A stretch of DNA of 28,376 nucleotides from Paulinella micropora (lineage: Eukaryota; Cercozoa; Imbricatea; Euglyphida): the NCBI GenBank assembly GCA_009731375.1, contig BJOX01000169.1, forward strand, positions 313,477 to 341,852. The letters are read 5' to 3'. Each line of letters begins with the position of its first letter. Positions within the stretch are counted from its first letter, which is position 1. Made by a program: the position numbers and the translations under genes. Below, piece after piece: positions 1 through 10,612 of the stretch. The notes beneath the pieces were generated by a model. That model was not told where the DNA came from. It worked only from the letters and a program-made list of their open reading frames with translations, and made no database searches.

Positions 1-54
<54 letters not shown>

Positions 55-55
55 A

Positions 56-104
<49 letters not shown>

Positions 105-135
105 CTCTCTCTCTCTCTTCTTCTTCTTCTTCTTC
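1..135. repeat. Microsatellite (ATCT)n, then (CT)n, then (TTC)n
   Basis: Pure tandem ATCT units fill about the first 102 bases. They pass into CT dinucleotides and then TTC trinucleotides. No coding content is seen. Confidence 0.95.
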
Positions 136-301
136 GTTTTTATTGAGAGAACAATTTTTACAATTGGACTCAGGGAACTTCCACGTGAAAAGTATAGCTA
201 GTAAGTTATACCTTTATCAAAGGTGGGAACCTAGTTATTCAGTAGTGTTGAGCGTATTAAGGAAGATATTAAATATTAAATTAGTATTCAGCGGCTCAGT
301 A

Positions 302-428
302 TTAATATTATATTATAGTTATTAAAATTTATATTTTTGCTTAGATATGTTGCGCGGTGATATATATTATTATGCTATGTTATGGATATGTAATTGTAAA
401 GGTGTAGTCATGTGTGGCGGCCCCCCCC
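302..428 (+). repeat. Direct repeat unit A (about 125 bp)
   Basis: This AT-rich block contains TTAGATATGTTGCGCGGTGA and ends in a GTGTGGCGGCCCC segment. It recurs almost unchanged at 493-620, about 190 bp downstream. The copies differ by a few substitutions and small indels. Nothing codes here, and bases 136-301 show no recognisable feature. Confidence 0.85.
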
Positions 429-492
429 TCTCTTTTCTTTTTTCTAGAAAAAGAATAAAAGAAGAAAAGGGGTGGGAGGGGGTTGGAAGTTG

Positions 493-620
493 TTGATATT
501 GTATTATAGTTATTGAAATTAATATTTTTTGCTTAGATATGTTGCGCGGTGATATATATTATTATGCTATGTTATGGTTATGTAATTGTAAAGGTGTAGT
601 CGTATGTGTGGCGGCCCCCT
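493..620 (+). repeat. Direct repeat unit B, second copy of 302-428
   Basis: Same block as 302-428, including the shared TTAGATATGTTGCGCGGTGA segment and the GTGTGGCGGCCCC end, where the pyrimidine microsatellite begins. A purine/pyrimidine strand-asymmetric spacer (429-492) separates the two copies. Confidence 0.85.
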
Positions 621-631
621 CCTCTTTTTGG

Positions 632-1342
<711 letters not shown>

Positions 1343-1755
1343 TCAGTTGATCTCATCACTTACTTCACGAAGTGAACCAAGGCCACTTGAGGTGTCACTG
1401 ACCCTCCCTTGGGCTTGATGTTTTGAAATGGGTGCCATCTGTCGACAGACAGAGAATTAGGGGATGGTGTGGGTGTGCTGGGCCCGTGGTGGGGTGCCTT
1501 ATGTGTGCCTAGCCATACGCCTATGAGTCACATGCCGAAATAGCGACGGGAAGCACAATCCTGTTCCCTCAGGGTGCCCTTTCTCGCTTGTTGAGCCCGG
1601 AATAAAACCCACAGTGCTCTGTCGGTTTATACTAGACTGTCGAACAGTCTCGAAACTCCATCTGCTTACTGGGCCCTCTGTAATGGAGGTGGGAGCTCGT
1701 TCTGCAAGGGGCGCTTATGGAACGAGCCCTGGCCCCGCCTGGTACTAGGGAGCTT

Positions 1756-1887
1756 TGGTATCGCCTGTATCAGTCCCTTCCGTGCAAACATCACGGCTTA
1801 GCTGGGCATCGGGTTAATACTTTACCCACAGACTTCCTTGGTTGACGAAATCAGAAGCTCCTTTTTTCTGACATTAGTCGATATCTC

Positions 1888-1888
<1 letters not shown>
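1756..1888 (+). repeat. Right terminal direct repeat of the TRIM-like element
   Basis: Begins TGGTATCGCCTGTATCAG after unrelated sequence and runs straight into CTAT repeats at its right end. It matches 1214-1342 along its length. Confidence 0.75.
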
Positions 1889-1925
<37 letters not shown>

Positions 1926-2010
1926 GCAGGGCGGTCTGAAGGCAACGACATCGTCCCGGGCTAACTGTTCCCAGAGCACCAAGCGTACTGGAACACACAA
2001 AGCGTTCAGG

Positions 2011-2290
2011 TTGTTGTTGTTGTTGTTGTTGTTGTTGTTATTTTGCTCTTGTTATTATTGTTGTTATTGATCTTGTCTTGTCCTTGTTGCTTTTGTTATT
2101 TTTACTGTTGTTGTTGTTGTGTTTCCGCCCCTGCTGATTTTGCTGTTTTTGTTTTTGTTGTTGCTAGTGTTGCTGGTGTTGTCGTCGCTCTCATCATTGC
2201 TGTTGTCGTTGCTGTAGTTGCTACTGTTGCCGTTGCTGCTGTAGTCATGCAGTTGCTGTTGCTGTTATTTTTATTGCTGATCATTGTTGG
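2011..2290. repeat. Low-complexity GTT/GCT-rich tract
   Basis: GTT repeats grade into a degenerate GTT/GCT/GTC trinucleotide tract. Apparent poly-Leu/Val frames, and poly-Thr/Ala frames on the other strand, are by-products. The tract runs up to the acceptor-like TTGGTAG that precedes the exon at 2294, so it may be intronic. Confidence 0.8.
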
Positions 2291-2293
2291 TAG

Positions 2294-2427
2294 AGACGCT
2301 CAAGGCAGACGACCTTCAAAAAATCACCGATGCTCTTCGAAAAAGCACAGATGTTCTTCGAAAAAGCACAGATGCCGATCAAAAAAGCAAGCGCAAGAAA
2401 GTGTACGCTGCTGACATGCACCGATAG
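2294..2427 (+). CDS. Terminal coding exon, helical charged tail (host gene)
   Basis: After an acceptor-like TTGGTAG, an open frame encodes about 44 residues rich in Lys, Asp, Leu and Ser, with the tandem unit ALRKSTDVLRKSTD and a basic patch near KSKRKK, ending in TAG. The inverted copy (20716-20849) keeps the same 134-bp frame with one synonymous change, one Arg/Pro change and TAA instead of TAG. That pattern supports real coding sequence. It resembles the helical tail exons at 17761 and 18057, so it is probably the last exon of another member of the same gene family. Its upstream exons are not found in the 2.3 kb to its left. Function unknown. Confidence 0.55.
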
Positions 2428-2519
2428 TTCTGTCATTGTGTGTTTTTGTAATTAGGATGATACACAACTAGTACTGTCATGATCAAGGATTCGTTGTATT
2501 GTTTTTGAAATTGCTCCTT

Positions 2520-2520
<1 letters not shown>

Positions 2521-2552
<32 letters not shown>

Positions 2553-2579
2553 TTTGTATTTGTTTGTGTGTGTTGGCGC

Positions 2580-2610
<31 letters not shown>

Positions 2611-2660
2611 TGTGTGTTGTTTGTGCGCGCGCGCGCGTGTGTGCGTGTGTGTGTGTATGC
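2521..2660. repeat. (GT)n/(GC)n alternating purine-pyrimidine tract
   Basis: GT dinucleotides are broken by two (GC)n blocks near 2576-2597 and 2624-2637. Alternating purine-pyrimidine DNA of this kind can adopt the Z form. The tract is present, shorter, in the inverted copy near 20500-20620. Confidence 0.9.
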
Positions 2661-2764
2661 TTTTTCCTGTTTGTGTGTTTTTTCTTGATTTGATGCAGTA
2701 GGATTTAATGCTTACAGCTGTTGCTACCTGCTATTTTGTTCAAGCTCGCTGCAACACTTTGTCA

Positions 2765-2797
2765 CCCCCCCCCCCCCCCCCCCCCCCNNNNNNNNNN
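2765..2797. other. Poly-C run ending in a 10-base assembly gap
   Basis: Twenty-three C are followed by ten N (2788-2797). The inverted copy shows what is missing here: a short C run, a pyrimidine/A stretch ending in ACATAG, and the first codons of the large exon. The splice acceptor and 5' edge of the exon at 2798 are therefore lost in this copy. Confidence 0.95.
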
Positions 2798-3368
2798 GAA
2801 GTTTTCCAAAGACACAGTTACCAAGCCTTGGTGGAGTGGTCTGGTGCCAGGCTGCTCCTTTGCTCTCAAGTGCTCCAACACCAGTTGCCCAGCCGTCATC
2901 GAATGGGGAAAGTCGGCATCAGAAGTTTACGTGCTACTAAGGAAAGGGAACGAATTCACCTTGTCGCTTCCTCCTTCGTTCAGAGAAACGCCTCCTCCTA
3001 ACTTTCTCTGCATGATGTGCGACCAGCCGCTTTCGTTTGTAGCTGCTCATATGTACGTCTACAAGTGCCGCATCACGTTTATCTCGAAACGCGATAACAG
3101 TGCGTTAGAATTCTCTTGTATGCCGGAGGAATCCTTCGACTACTGGAGGCTAGAGCTGGATGAGGACGATCCCTGTGACGTCACCTACGTCATCGAGCCT
3201 TTGCATGACAGCGACGGGAAAAGCAATGAACAGAAAGAAAGGGAGATCTACTTGGAAATGAAGAGGGACGAAAAGGAAAACACTGAGCTTAAGGAAGAGG
3301 GGAGCGTTCTACTTGCGGAGCAAGGCGCACAGGTGAAGCAAGTCCAGGAAACCAAGCGAGATGCGGAG
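2798..3368 (+). CDS. Host gene copy 1, exon for cysteine-rich domain
   Basis: Encodes about 190 residues. A compact cysteine-bearing domain has paired cysteines in CSNTSC and CMMC and a further Cys in YKC, with conserved-looking aromatic and glycine positions (WWSGLVPGCSF). It probably binds zinc. A charged, coiled-coil-prone segment (KSNEQKEREIYLEMKRDEK and on) follows. The 5' end is eaten by the N gap. Two phase-0 donors are possible: CAG|GTGAAG after 3332 and GAG|GTCTTC after 3368. Both join in frame to the exon at 3964. If neither is used, the frame stops at 3398. I recognise the general plan (zinc-binding head plus coiled coil) but not a named family. Confidence 0.65.
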
Positions 3369-3963
3369 GTCTTCTGCTCTGCTGTCATATCACATTGATA
3401 GATTCTAATTTTCCAGATTGTGTCGCGTTGTTGCGAACATTGAAATAGGCTTCCGCAGTCATGATTTTCCCTTGTTTCACTGTCGCGTTGCGTATGGGTC
3501 TTGTGCCCATCAATTCCGTGATTCTAATGTTCGCTGCCCATGGTGTGTCTTCTTTGTATGCTTTGCTACTTTGCCGCTGTATCGTTCTTTCATGAGAGAA
3601 TCGCATTTACTGATCACTGCAACCGTGTTTTTTTTTTTTTTTTTTTTTTTTTTCTTGATTTTCTCATAAGTTCCATGGGTTTCGATTTCTGCCCACTATT
3701 GCATCCAGTGTTTGAGGGCTCAGCACTTGCAGACAGACCGACAGATAGGCGCACACCGACAGACAGACGCAGACAGACAAACAGACAGTATCAGAGCTGC
3801 TATTAAAACAGCTTTCAATTGAAGCGCTATCCATGCCAAAAAGAATCAACGCCAGATCGACTGACACAAAAACCGTGATAGCTAAGAAAAATCACAGTAT
3901 GCTTAGTAATCGAACCCTCTACTGCTCATGTCCGGACGATCTCGCACTTTTCGTTTATTTTAG
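3369..3963 (+). other. Intron with poly-T run and CAGA repeats
   Basis: Runs from the donor to the acceptor TTTATTTTAG. It holds a T run of about 26 (3628-3653) and degenerate CAGA/CAGACGCA repeats (3731-3789). In the inverted copy the homology stops at the equivalent homopolymer, where the N gap begins. Confidence 0.7.
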
Positions 3964-4415
3964 GTGGTGCTGCAGAGCGCGCAGTCCACGACCAGCGAAG
4001 TCAAGAGCTTGGCAGCGAGCTGGACCGAGAAGCTCGATCAGTTCTCCGACGACACGCTGGAAGCCATGAACCTGCAGGAACTGCAGCAAGCGGAGAGGCA
4101 AGTCCAAGAAGACAAGCAGAAGCTGCAACGAGAGGTGGAGCAGATGGAGCGCAAGGCCGAGCAAATCAAAGAGCGGCAAGCCGAAGCGGAAGCTAAACTG
4201 GAGCAAGCGAAAACGTCTGTGTGCAAGACAAGCGGGACCAAGCCAGGTTTGCTGCAAAAGGTGAAAAGCCGCTACCTTGCTCTGAAGGCGAAGCTTCCAA
4301 AATGGGAGAAAATGTTCGTGAGAAAAATGGACAAGAACAACAACCTTGCCAAAATCAAGGAAGCGCTTCAAAAGACCGTTGAAAAGTCTGCGATCGACCC
4401 CAAGCTACGCGCTAG
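3964..4415 (+). CDS. Host gene copy 1, long coiled-coil exon
   Basis: Opens after the acceptor TTTATTTTAG and encodes about 150 residues dominated by heptad-like helix (LQELQQAERQVQEDKQKLQ, then QMERKAEQIKERQAEAEAKL). A Lys-rich stretch (around KVKSRYLALKAKLPKWEKMF) follows. The exon ends at the donor CGCTAG|GTCAGT in phase 2, which matches the single G that opens the next exon at 4845 and restores an Arg codon. The exon has no counterpart in the inverted copy, where the region is an N gap. The rod probably mediates oligomerisation. Confidence 0.75.
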
Positions 4416-4435
4416 GTCAGTCATTTTCATTTGTG

Positions 4436-4769
<334 letters not shown>

Positions 4770-4844
4770 AAACGTTTTCCCGCTTTTTTCTCCACATATT
4801 TTACGTTTATATAGAGCTAAACATTTTTTCTCGTGTATCGGCAG

Positions 4845-4917
4845 GCTGGAGGAGGACATTACAGAAACTCAGAAGCTGCTGGAGAGCTTGGAGGGAATGG
4901 ACATCAAGACCAGCAAG
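4845..4917 (+). CDS. Host gene copy 1, short helical exon
   Basis: 73 bp between the acceptor GTATCGGCAG and the donor AGCAAG|GTTATC. It completes the Arg codon begun at 4414 and encodes [20 protein letters not shown] plus KTSK, continuing the coiled coil. The same exon is intact in the inverted copy (18491-18563). Confidence 0.8.
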
Positions 4918-4974
4918 GTTATCATACATGTGTGTGTTTTACTATGTATTTATGTCTTGTGCACAAACTGACTC

Positions 4975-5235
<261 letters not shown>

Positions 5236-5314
5236 ACATATACTATATATATATTTCTTTCTGTTCCTTACTTGCCTGTCCATTTTTCTCTTGTTGCCTG
5301 GGTTTCTTTGGCAG

Positions 5315-5395
5315 TTGCGAGAGCTGACTCGGCTCGGCCTCGGTAAGAAGATGGTGGACACCATCATCGAGCAAAACACCCGCATCTTCATGTAA
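5315..5395 (+). CDS. Host gene copy 1, terminal exon
   Basis: Follows the acceptor TTTCTTTGGCAG in phase 0 and encodes 26 residues beginning [15 protein letters not shown] and ending in TAA. The inverted copy has a wholly different terminal exon (18057-18203) behind the same penultimate exon. A good internal donor (CTCG|GTAAGA, near 5342) could also splice this exon onward, in which case the stop at 5395 would not be used. Confidence 0.65.
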   Translation: MRELTRLGLGKKMVDTIIEQNTRIFM

Positions 5396-6206
5396 CTTAA
5401 ACCACTGCGCCCGCTTAGCTTTCAGAACAGATAGAACCTGTTCTGAGTTCGTGATTGCAATGGACCAAGACTTCAAGCGTTTGAGGCTATTGCATTGATA
5501 TTTTGGGGTTGTCCTTGCTAAGGGAGGTCCCTTACGTTTACCAGCAAGTAGAACGAACGATTTCCTTCAAAATTAGCCGTTTCTGATCGCATGATGCTGC
5601 AGTAGTTTATGCCAAATCTCTTATCAAGGGCCTTGCACTGGGCCCTGTCCAATTACTAGACACGTCTGCAGCCAAGTGTATTACCTTGGCTGAAGACATA
5701 CATTGTTTGAACAAGGCATCAGCCATACAAGTTGTATACTGCCTTCACCTCTCAAGTAGCCACTTTCAAAACGATCGTCTTGAATTTTTGACGCTCGTCC
5801 ATGTATTACCGGGTACACTCAAAAGGCAAAAGCAGCTCTACTTCGATCTTATTCTTCTCAATCAATATTCGAGAGACAGAAATTCTAAGCACGTTTTTAG
5901 CCCTCACTATGGCCTTTCAAACAATTTCGTTAGAGTTATCGTAACCCTAGTAATATTGGCAGAGAAAAATACGATCAAGCTTCGCTGATCATAAGTTTGT
6001 TACTTGGACGTCCGTAGCAATACCTGGAATGTCACCGTTGACGGTTGAGATAATCATAGAAAGTGAGCAGAACACGAACCGACCTGCCTGACGCGGCGGG
6101 TCTGTCGAGTTTTTTTGTGTTGCTTGAGTTTAATGTTTTTCGTATCATAGAAATTACCCCTCTTCTGTTTGTGCAGAGAGAGAGAGAGAGAGAGAGAGAG
6201 AAGGAG

Positions 6207-6249
<43 letters not shown>

Positions 6250-6639
6250 TAATGGGTATGTTTGACTGAGTCATTCTGTATTCTCCTACCAATAAAGTCA
6301 AACTCTTCTGCCGCCAGATCCTTGAGCCTGGATCCTTGAGCTCGAATTATCAATGACACTGAACTAATATCAGAATGAATACCAGACTGGCCCCCGGACC
6401 GAATCATTAATATTAATACCATCTTCTGTCAATCGTGGCTGTTTTCAGTTTGATAGTAACTGCGGTTTATTTTTAGTTCCACCGTTACTTATTATCATAG
6501 TAATAGTATCAGACTGAGCACTTTAACGACCGGCCAAAACCACTACCGTTGACATTTTACTGTTTTTGACCAGCACGTCAGATTCTCCTCTGCACGACGT
6601 CGACGTTTCGACTTCACTACACATGATATGTCACGGTAG
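5396..6639. other. Gene-free stretch downstream of host gene copy 1
   Basis: I see no convincing gene here. It contains a (GA)n tract at 6175-6246, an AATAAA at 6291 that could serve as a poly(A) signal for something on the plus strand, and a short tandem GATCCTTGAGC repeat near 6317-6341. The 300-bp open frame near 5686 has no start, motif or splice context to support it. Confidence 0.6.
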
Positions 6640-6767
6640 TTGATAGATGATTAATAGTAGCTCCTTATCATTTGAAATGCTAATATTAATAATGTTTTGC
6701 ATAAAATGCCCGCAAAACTTCAAGTTTATTAGCATTTCAAATGATAAGGAGCTACTATTAATATCAA
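6640..6767. repeat. Long nested hairpin (36-bp perfect stem)
   Basis: Bases 6650-6685 are the exact reverse complement of 6727-6762. Six more pairs (6640-6645 with 6762-6767) follow across a small bulge, with one base shared at the boundary. The 41-base loop itself holds a second stem: GTTTTGC at 6694-6700 against GCAAAAC at 6712-6718. No target duplication is obvious. It could be a foldback/MITE remnant or a cruciform-forming site, and it lies about 160 bp before the retrotransposon. Confidence 0.85.
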
Positions 6768-6922
6768 GTTTTTGGGAAATATAACATATGAATATGTCAA
6801 TATTGAACTTAGGCTTCCATGTGGCAAAATGATTTCACATGATATGAAATATAGTGCACTGAAGACTCAGCCTGCCGCGCGGGCCGCCGCCGGGTTTCTT
6901 TATCACAACTTATTCTCATCTC

Positions 6923-6926
6923 AGTA
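6923..6926 (+). repeat. Target-site duplication AGTA (left)
   Basis: AGTA directly precedes the TG of the 5' LTR and recurs directly after the CA of the 3' LTR at 17499-17502. Four base pairs is within the usual range for this class. Confidence 0.8.
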
Positions 6927-7165
6927 TGTAGGCATCACCCCCCGGATAGCCGGTAAAAAGTACCTTTTCCTGGTGACAGGTGCACCAGCTTGTTTTTCAG
7001 TATTATTTGTCCGGATTTGGATCTGATGCCATTTTATTCCTGGTCTGTTGCAGTTTTCCTTTTTTGGCTTCACTGAGCTAATATAACGAGACATCATTCT
7101 CATCTTTTGAGGACTGTGTTTGGTTGTATTACCGACTTTTTACGAGCTATCGTTGGGGGCTTACA
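6927..7165 (+). repeat. 5' LTR (239 bp)
   Basis: Starts TGTAGGCATCACC and ends CTTACA. It matches 17258-17498 except for T7022 versus C17353 and a 2-bp length difference in the G run near the end. A short AATATAACG segment is the only TATA-like sequence. Confidence 0.95.
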
Positions 7166-7167
7166 TT

Positions 7168-7185
7168 TGGAGTCCACATCACTAG
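7168..7185 (+). promoter_or_regulatory. Candidate primer-binding site
   Basis: TGGAGTCCACATCAC begins two bases after the LTR. TGG complements the CCA end of a tRNA and the position is right for priming minus-strand synthesis. I cannot say which tRNA would pair. Confidence 0.5.
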
Positions 7186-7951
7186 GGTGATTTCTTTTTG
7201 CTTTGCCACACAGGCAACAGAGTGAATTTTCACTGACCTGTCTCACACGGGGACGTCAGACGAAAACAAATACTCCAACACAGCTCCCTCATAACTCTTT
7301 CACAAAACAAATAATTTGATTGGTCTCAAGCAGGTGTCTCGTACCCTCTAGCCCAATCAGTATCTGTGTGCTCACAAGGAGACATCAGATACAAACTCTC
7401 TGTCGTTCTTGCTGTTCTCACACAGAGACCAAGAAGAAGGAGGTGGACAGAAGAGTGAAGGAACACACACAAAACACAAACAAGCATAGGGACAGGAGCA
7501 CAACACTCTACCCTTCTAGTTTGTGCATTTATCTGCATTATCTCACACATACGTCAGAGTATTTTTGCAAATCTCTGATCGTTTTCTAAAGGTAGGTCTG
7601 AGAACCTATCCGACCGACTGTCGACTTCTCAAGGAGAGCTTTTCTAGCTTCTCTATTACTATCTGTGTGTAGGTCCAAGTGCCTCATACTAGATACAATA
7701 TAGAAAAGAAGGAGGAGAAAGTAATCTGAGTAAGGAGAACAAGAAATCGGAGAAAGTCTCAAAGACTATTTTTCTCAAACAAAAACAAACATACAAACAG
7801 TGTTTCATAGAGGACAGGGAATCTTATCCTACCCTCTCTATTAGTTTCTCTCTTCACTAGTCAATCGACTGAAGGAGGAACAGAACACAAACGAACAAAA
7901 ACCAAACATAGGAGCTGACACTGTCCTCCTGTTGATCACTACTACGACATC
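7186..7951 (+). other. Untranslated leader of the retrotransposon
   Basis: About 770 bases between the primer-binding site and the gag ATG, with many short frames but no convincing gene. Packaging signals would be expected here. The last 200 bases are rich in A and ACAAA. Confidence 0.7.
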
Positions 7952-10606
7952 ATGTCGACAGAGACCGCCGAAGTGAGTGAATTCTCGGAGGCAGATCAAA
8001 GAAGAGAAGAAGAAGAAGCAGGAGGAGGAGGAGGAGGAGGATTGAATGAAGGAGGAGGAGGAGAAGAAGGAGGAGGAGGAGTAGAAGAGGGCTGGGGTGA
8101 TGAAGGAAGATATGAAGATGAAGGAGGATTTGAACAAGAAGAGACGGGAGGAGGAGGAGCATATGGTAATCCCTTACCACCTGCCTACACGGGAGGAGGA
8201 GGACGAAAAATGATCGACTTGATTCATAGTGATGGAGAGGAGATCACAGTGGAGGAACAACAGTGGGTGCAAGACCACTATGACCTCACTAAAGAAGAGT
8301 TTGATAACAAGATGGGGGTAGAGAAGGATACCTATGTGTGGATCCCTCAGGATCAAAGAAGAGAGAAAAGTCGTGCTAAAAAGGATGTCTATATCCTATT
8401 ATCAAACACAGCACAGCTCCTCGGCAAACTGGTCTCTGATCCAGAAGAGAGAAAGAAGATACAGCATATCAAGTTTGGGGACACACACACCCACCTTGAA
8501 TTACTCGATGCTATCTTTGGGGTGTACACTCAAACCCTGATTTGGGAACGTACATACGGCCCACGATGTGAGGGTTACCTCCAGTACACAAACCCAAGAG
8601 CAACGGCCAGATTCCTCGCGACTGGTCAGGAGGCAGTCGATGTAACAAAAATGAAGACCAATCTGGGTTCGAAAAACTCGAGTGGCATATTTCATTTTTT
8701 TACAATGGAAATAAAGGCCTTGGAGGAGGGGAAGGCAGAGATGGAAAAAAGCATTAAGGCAGCAGGAGAAACTCATCCTGTGATTGATGAGTTAGAGAAG
8801 ACCGACAGAGTTCTGACCAAGATCAGACTGTTGATGGGTGCGTTACTGCACAAGGAGGCATGGAAGAGATGGATTCCTACCAAGGATCACTCTGTCCTTA
8901 AATCACTTAGTAACGCACCACCGGTCGCCAACAAAGCAGGTGTTGACCAATATGTGGAGAAATATAATTTTCTCAGATCTGCTTCTGAATTGGTGGCCTT
9001 TATCACTCATGCTCAAAAGCTGGTGATATCTGAGAAGAAGAAGGCGAAAGAGAATGAGGAGTTCGAGAAGACGATGAGACTGGAAAGAATGAAAGCAAAA
9101 GTGAGTGGTGCAAAGACACACCCTCCGACATATTTGACCCCACCAGCTCCTGCCCCACCAGCCCCTGCACCCTCGGGCTCAACTACGGTGGTGGTCACAA
9201 ACACGGAGAAGAAGGACAGACAGAACATCATAAATGCCTTCAAGGGGAAGAAAGGAGGAGTGGCAAGTCTCATGCTATATGCCAAGACGAGCTCAGACAA
9301 AGACTCTGATGCTTCGCTTTTGAGCAAGCTCAAAGAGATCAATGCCTGCATGAAGGCTTTTCCTTGCGACGAAACGCAGGAATACGAGGCCCTTGTTACT
9401 GTTTTTGACCAATCTCTAGTCTCGGAGGGATTTGATCTGACACAGTACAAGTTTTTGAGAAAGAAGGAGGAGATTAAGAGAAACAATGCAACAGGCCTAG
9501 ACGCTCAGTGTGAACTGGCGGTGGCCACACTCATTTCATATTTTCAATCTCATGGATACCAGCATCTCTGCACTGGTACTCTCATAGGATTTGAAATCTT
9601 TGAGACAGTGGCGATGAGTTTGAGGAGTGCTGTTGGCTTGGCGGCGACCCTTACGGAGGTAGTTTCCTCCTATGGGCTATTCTATGGCCGCAAGTCGATC
9701 ATCCTCTATTTCTTTTCGGCGTTACACACAGTTAACCCGAGTAAGCTTACTCAGCTCATACAACAATGCTCGACGTTTAGCTCAGTGAAGTCCAAGAACT
9801 TCCTCGAGACACACGTGTTCGAAAATACGGTTCAAAGCGTTGCTCCGTCAGCACTGTTTCAAGAAGTGATGAGTGCATGCTCAAACATGGACTCGCTCAC
9901 GGAGGCACATACGGCACAGGCAGGCGGTGTACCTGTTGGCGCACAAGCCACGTACACAAACAGAGTTGCCGGTTGGAAGAGACAGAGAGAGCCAGACCTG
10001 AAGACCGCATGTTGGAGGTGGTTCGCGGGCTTGCAGTGTAAGGCACAGATGGAGAACAGAGACTGCTCTTTCAATCATGATAGGCAGAACCCAACAGCAA
10101 GGGCAAATTTTCTGAGCAGGACGGAAGGCAAGGAACCGGGCCTTTTCAATATGCTTCAGATTGCCGCTGTGAACGAAGGTTGGTATGCCAATATGTGTGA
10201 TGATGAGGAGTTACGAGAGGCAATCATTACCTACATGAAGAGGATGAAGGAGAAGAAGGAGGAAAGGGAGAGACAAAAGAACTTAAAGGCCTCTCAAAGA
10301 GGACGAGAAGGAGGAGCAGGAGCAGGAGGACGAGGAGGAGGAGGAGGAGGAGGAGGAGGAGGAACATGGAGAGGAGCCTCGAGGTGGCAGGGAACCCCTC
10401 AGAGAGGAAGAGGAGGAGGTCGGGGATATACCCCTTATGGAGGGAGAGCTGTTCGAGCTCCAGCCCCCCCACCCAGAGGAGGAGGAGGCTCGTGGGCAAG
10501 CTCCAACCCAAATTTCGGTCGAGCTCAGGCCTACAACACTGCCTCGGAGACCGATACGTCATCCTACCCGGACACTACTCAAGGTAATCGTTTCGAGGTG
10601 GTGGAA
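7952..10606 (+). CDS. gag: Gag polyprotein with CCCH finger and RGG-like tail
   Basis: 885 residues from ATG (context CATCATGTC). The N-terminus is acidic and glycine-rich, encoded by GGA/GAA-rich near-repeats. Residues of roughly 90-375 and 410-660 form two helical regions, presumably the capsid, separated by a Pro/Ala linker (PPAPAPPAPAPSG). Near residues 687-709 is C-x8-C-x8-C-x3-H, a CCCH-type zinc finger, where most gypsy Gags carry CCHC knuckles. The C-terminal 100 residues are RGG/GGG repeats that should bind nucleic acid. The frame ends at UGA 10607-10609 and pol continues in the same frame. Gag would assemble cytoplasmic particles and package the RNA. The assignment rests on position and nucleic-acid-binding features, not on a recognised capsid signature. 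Confidence 0.85.
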
Positions 10607-10612
10607 TGACTG
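10607..10612 (+). promoter_or_regulatory. In-frame UGA-CUG between gag and pol (candidate readthrough)
   Basis: The gag stop is TGA at 10607-10609, followed by CTG. Downstream codons stay open in exactly the same frame for 1,937 codons to the pol stop. A C after UGA, and UGA-CU in particular, is a known leaky context. Readthrough would give a low Pol:Gag ratio without a frameshift. The alternative is a single nonsense mutation in a one-frame gag-pol. Confidence 0.6.

Noticed and set aside
1-135. Terminal ATCT repeats as a telomere
   Set aside because: Not a known telomere unit, and the same repeat recurs at several internal places.
2043-2414. 123-residue frame beginning with poly-Leu (and its inverted copy)
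   Set aside because: Most of it is a GTT/GCT low-complexity tract; the plausible coding part is another frame from 2294.
5686-5988. 100-residue frame downstream of the host gene
   Set aside because: Non-ATG start, no motif, ordinary composition and no splice support.
6291-6296. AATAAA as poly(A) signal of host gene copy 1
   Set aside because: Almost 900 bp beyond the stop with no supporting context; too common a hexamer to call.
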